A stretch of 64,000 nucleotides of DNA from CAZRHR01 sp964578885 (lineage in GTDB: Bacteria > Bacteroidota > Bacteroidia > CAIKAF01). Shown here piece after piece: positions 61,941 through 64,000 of the stretch. Numbering within the stretch: position 1 is the stretch's first letter; each line of letters starts with the position of its first letter. A model generated the notes under the pieces. The model saw nothing but the letters and a program-made list of their open reading frames with translations, did not search any database and had not been told where the DNA came from. The DNA lies in the NCBI GenBank assembly GCA_964578885.1, contig CAZOEO010000011.1:1-64000 (forward strand), written 5' to 3'. Made by a program: the position numbers and the translations under genes.

Positions 61941-62360
61941 TTAGCCGGGGTAGTTTTCCGGTATGTCCTGACAAAGCTCGATTAAGGCGCCTTGCGTGGT
62001 TTTGGGATGCACGAAGCAAATCAGTTTGTGATCTGCACCGCGCTTTGGCGCTTCGTGAATGAGGGTAAATCCCTCTTCTTTAAGTCGTTGCATTTCTGCG
62101 TGGATGTCATCTACATGGAATGCGGTGTGGTGAATGCCTTCTCCGCGTTTTTCGATGAATTTGGAAATGGGACTTTCTGGGTGCGTCCCCTGAAGCAGTT
62201 CAATTTTGTTGATGCCGGCCATAAAAAAGCTGGTGATGACGCCTTCTGACGGCACTTCTTCTCTTTTATAAGGTGCCACGCCCAAAAGTGCCGTAAAGCG
62301 CTGTTCTGCTTCGGCTAAATCGGCAACTGCGATACCTAGGTGTTCAATTTTTCCAAACAT
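61941..62360 (-). CDS. mce: Methylmalonyl-CoA epimerase
   Basis: Interconverts (R)- and (S)-methylmalonyl-CoA in propionate and branched-chain acid metabolism. 139 residues from ATG 62360 (MFGKIEHLGIAV); the frame to 62384 overlaps the next gene. A vicinal-oxygen-chelate metalloenzyme with metal ligands His (about residue 7, IEHLGIAV), His in GIHHTAFHV, and Glu in GALIELCQD. The mutase and propionyl-CoA carboxylase genes are elsewhere. It lies 10 bases after the M43 gene on the same strand. Confidence 0.93.
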   Translation of the reverse strand: MFGKIEHLGIAVADLAEAEQRFTALLGVAPYKREEVPSEGVITSFFMAGINKIELLQGTHPESPISKFIEKRGEGIHHTAFHVDDIHAEMQRLKEEGFTLIHEAPKRGADHKLICFVHPKTTQGALIELCQDIPENYPG

Positions 62361-62370
62361 GTTTCGGGAT

Positions 62371-64000
62371 TTACGGCCAAACAATTCGTTGGGTAAAGGT
62401 ACGATTCCCGGCTTGCATTTGGATTAAATACAGTCCTGATGCGGGTGGCGTTTGCGTCATGACCACGGTTTGCCACCCGGAATTCATGTTTTCGGCGGGC
62501 AATGTGAAAATGGTTCTACCGGCAAGGTCGAGTACCTGAAATCCTACGTTGGCGGCGGAAGAAAGCCAAAAGCGCATGGTCACGGGGCCGGTAGCCGGAT
62601 TCGGAGAAATGTCCCAAGCCAAATCGGCTGGGCCTTCGGCTTCGTCCATGGAAAGTGGCCCGGTAATATTTAAATCGTCGAGGTAAAAGTTATTTCCTCC
62701 GGAGGATGTGAATTCGAACCGAAATTGAACGTGGGTTTGTCCTTCCCAGGCCAGCAGGTTGGTGAGTGAGTCTGAACGCCAGTCGTTTGCACCTGGAACA
62801 AAGGCGAGGTTGGTATTGATGCGCGTGGCCAGATCTGCGGCATCAATGGTTTTGCGCAGGCTCCAACCTTGTCCACAATTGGTGGATACCATCACGCGGA
62901 GTTGTTCGTTGGAATTGTTATTTCTGCGGGCAAAAGCGCGTTTCCAGTACATGAAAACGGGACCATTGATGCTGGTGAGGTCGTAGGCCGGGCTAATGAG
63001 ATTATACACTCGACCGGTGGGTGCACCGAAGTTGGGTACCATCACGCAGCCTGGAGCTGTGGCGCCAACGGTGGTAGATTCCGTCCAACCATTGGCTGGC
63101 GTGGCAGACCAGGTGGGAAACCAGCGACCGGAACTGATGGGGCCTTGGTCGAAAGCGTCAAAATAAAACCAGTTCTGGCTGGCTTGACTGCCTTGGTAAA
63201 TGCGGATGAAATTGTTGCGGGTGAGGGTGTTGTTTCCTCCGGGACTGGTGACCGTCAGGCGAACCTGATAGAGACCAGTATCTGTGAAGGTGATTTGTGG
63301 ATTTTGTTGACTTGAACTAAGTTGTGTGGTTCCATTGGAGAAAGTCCAGGCCCATGAAGTAGGGGTTACGTTCCAGGAAAAATCGTTGAATTGAACTGCC
63401 GCACCCTGGCATGCAGCTAGGGAACTGCTCGTGAAATCTGCGATGGGTGCGCAAGCGGTTGGGGTAAAGCCATCGTTTGTTCCTGTGGCAATGCGATTTG
63501 CGTTGCTCCAAAGGTTGTTTCTTCCGGCGGTGGCAGAATTAACTACCTGATTCATGAGGTTCGCTTGTCCTTTGGTAAACATGTTGGCACAAGTGGCGTA
63601 ATCCATGATGTTTTGAACGTTATCCAACGATCCGCAGGTGGTCTGTGTAAGGTTGCATGTGCTGCATGAGCCGATGGTGGTTGGGGTATCGCTGATGCCA
63701 TCGTTGGTGTTGTCGCAAGAGCTGCCACAATTGTCGTTGCTGCCCCATGGATGTTGCAGTCCAAACCAGTGTCCTACTTCGTGTGAAATGGTTCTCCGAG
63801 AGAAGTTTGATCCGCTGGAAGTGCCTGTTCCTCCTGTGTAGCGATGGTCTAATACAACGCCGTCTACAGCGGGTGATGGGGCGGAACCGGGCAAATAAGC
63901 ATATCCGGCGATGATGCCAGCGGTGCCGGAGAAATTGGCGATAGAACGTACAATCCAAATATTCAGATACTTGTCTCTTGGCCAGGAAATTAGACTTTTT
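62371..64000 (-). CDS. M43 zinc metalloprotease with PKD and T9SS type A domain, partial
   Basis: The 5' end is beyond the window; 543 codons are visible. The pappalysin-family (M43) catalytic motif is HEVGHWFGLQH, with a nearby Met-turn (NIMDYATC). Upstream, WPRDKYLNIWIV is also typical. A PKD-type domain follows (PIADFTSSSLAACQG and PTSWAWTFSNGTTQ), then a jelly-roll-like domain with disulfide Cys, and a C-terminal type A sorting domain (AWDISPNPATGPVTMRFWL to RTFTQRIVWP). Secreted by T9SS and probably proteolytic. The apparent TTG start at 63894 is an artefact of the window edge. Confidence 0.9.
   Translation of the reverse strand, partial: KSLISWPRDKYLNIWIVRSIANFSGTAGIIAGYAYLPGSAPSPAVDGVVLDHRYTGGTGTSSGSNFSRRTISHEVGHWFGLQHPWGSNDNCGSSCDNTNDGISDTPTTIGSCSTCNLTQTTCGSLDNVQNIMDYATCANMFTKGQANLMNQVVNSATAGRNNLWSNANRIATGTNDGFTPTACAPIADFTSSSLAACQGAAVQFNDFSWNVTPTSWAWTFSNGTTQLSSSQQNPQITFTDTGLYQVRLTVTSPGGNNTLTRNNFIRIYQGSQASQNWFYFDAFDQGPISSGRWFPTWSATPANGWTESTTVGATAPGCVMVPNFGAPTGRVYNLISPAYDLTSINGPVFMYWKRAFARRNNNSNEQLRVMVSTNCGQGWSLRKTIDAADLATRINTNLAFVPGANDWRSDSLTNLLAWEGQTHVQFRFEFTSSGGNNFYLDDLNITGPLSMDEAEGPADLAWDISPNPATGPVTMRFWLSSAANVGFQVLDLAGRTIFTLPAENMNSGWQTVVMTQTPPASGLYLIQMQAGNRTFTQRIVWP

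Overview
The window is a chromosomal segment of a Bacteroidota bacterium, most likely a Flavobacteriales-like marine or aquatic lineage. The evidence is type IX secretion sorting domains of both types, Bacteroidota-specific families (DUF6427, DUF6029, DUF6134, DUF2723), scarce Shine-Dalgarno sequences, and promoters with the Bacteroidota -7 box TAnnTTTG. It is gene dense, moderately AT-rich and mostly housekeeping. There is no prophage, integrase, CRISPR array or rRNA operon. The only transposase-like gene is a degraded RAYT.

Layout. 0.3-7 kb: thioesterase, a charged membrane protein, a DUF6427 membrane protein, an AlkD-like HEAT protein, a helical-repeat protein and Lnt. 8.2-15.1 kb: gcvP, then a tightly overlapping run of kynureninase, thioredoxin-like lipid/thiol protein, ElbB and rhomboid. 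15.2-22.3 kb: prfB with its programmed +1 frameshift, the RAYT remnant, a DUF2723 protein, a DUF6134 protein, an MBL hydrolase and ruvC. 22.8-32.9 kb: DUF4236 protein, tRNA-Gln, DUF486 protein, a secreted helical-repeat protein, a small lipoprotein, tatA-gatA, DUF6029-TlpA, and a Crp/AtpZ/bactofilin group. 33-43 kb: an ABC-F ATPase, a DUF2079 protein, a methyltransferase, and rimP-nusA-infB. 43-55.6 kb: a co-directional inorganic carbon and metal cluster, with dabA-dabB, two tandem SulP transporters, then an MbnP/MbnH-like lipoprotein and di-heme peroxidase pair with a Cys-motif barrel. 55.6-58 kb: pth, rplY, prs and tRNA-Leu. 58.2-64 kb: two T9SS-secreted PKD proteins flanking methylmalonyl-CoA epimerase.

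The most unusual content is non-coding. Fifteen full copies and one degenerate copy of a bipartite intergenic repeat (called R here) sit in six intergenic regions. Each has an AT-rich half built of three or four 10-bp units of the form YCGnTTWWAW. A spacer of fixed 24 bp follows, then a G-rich half (core TTGTCCACGGGGAGGGGTGGG-like, split here as TTGTCCACGGGG then AGGGGTGGG) ending in a small hairpin whose loop varies while its stem is kept. There are two subtypes: A (11 copies, 91 bp, except one of 101 bp) and B (4 copies, about 95-105 bp). Two copies differ from the rest by exactly one added 10-bp unit. At three loci, pairs of R are separated by a second conserved block (S, about 120 bp). At 37 kb the repeat forms an exact 223-bp tandem array. 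Every copy lies in a gap next to at least one gene 3' end, never inside an apparent operon. I know of no described family that matches, so this is the best candidate for an undescribed element.

The dab-SulP-Mbn-like cluster is the most interesting protein-coding context: two bicarbonate acquisition mechanisms are encoded side by side and run into a probable copper-related secreted module.
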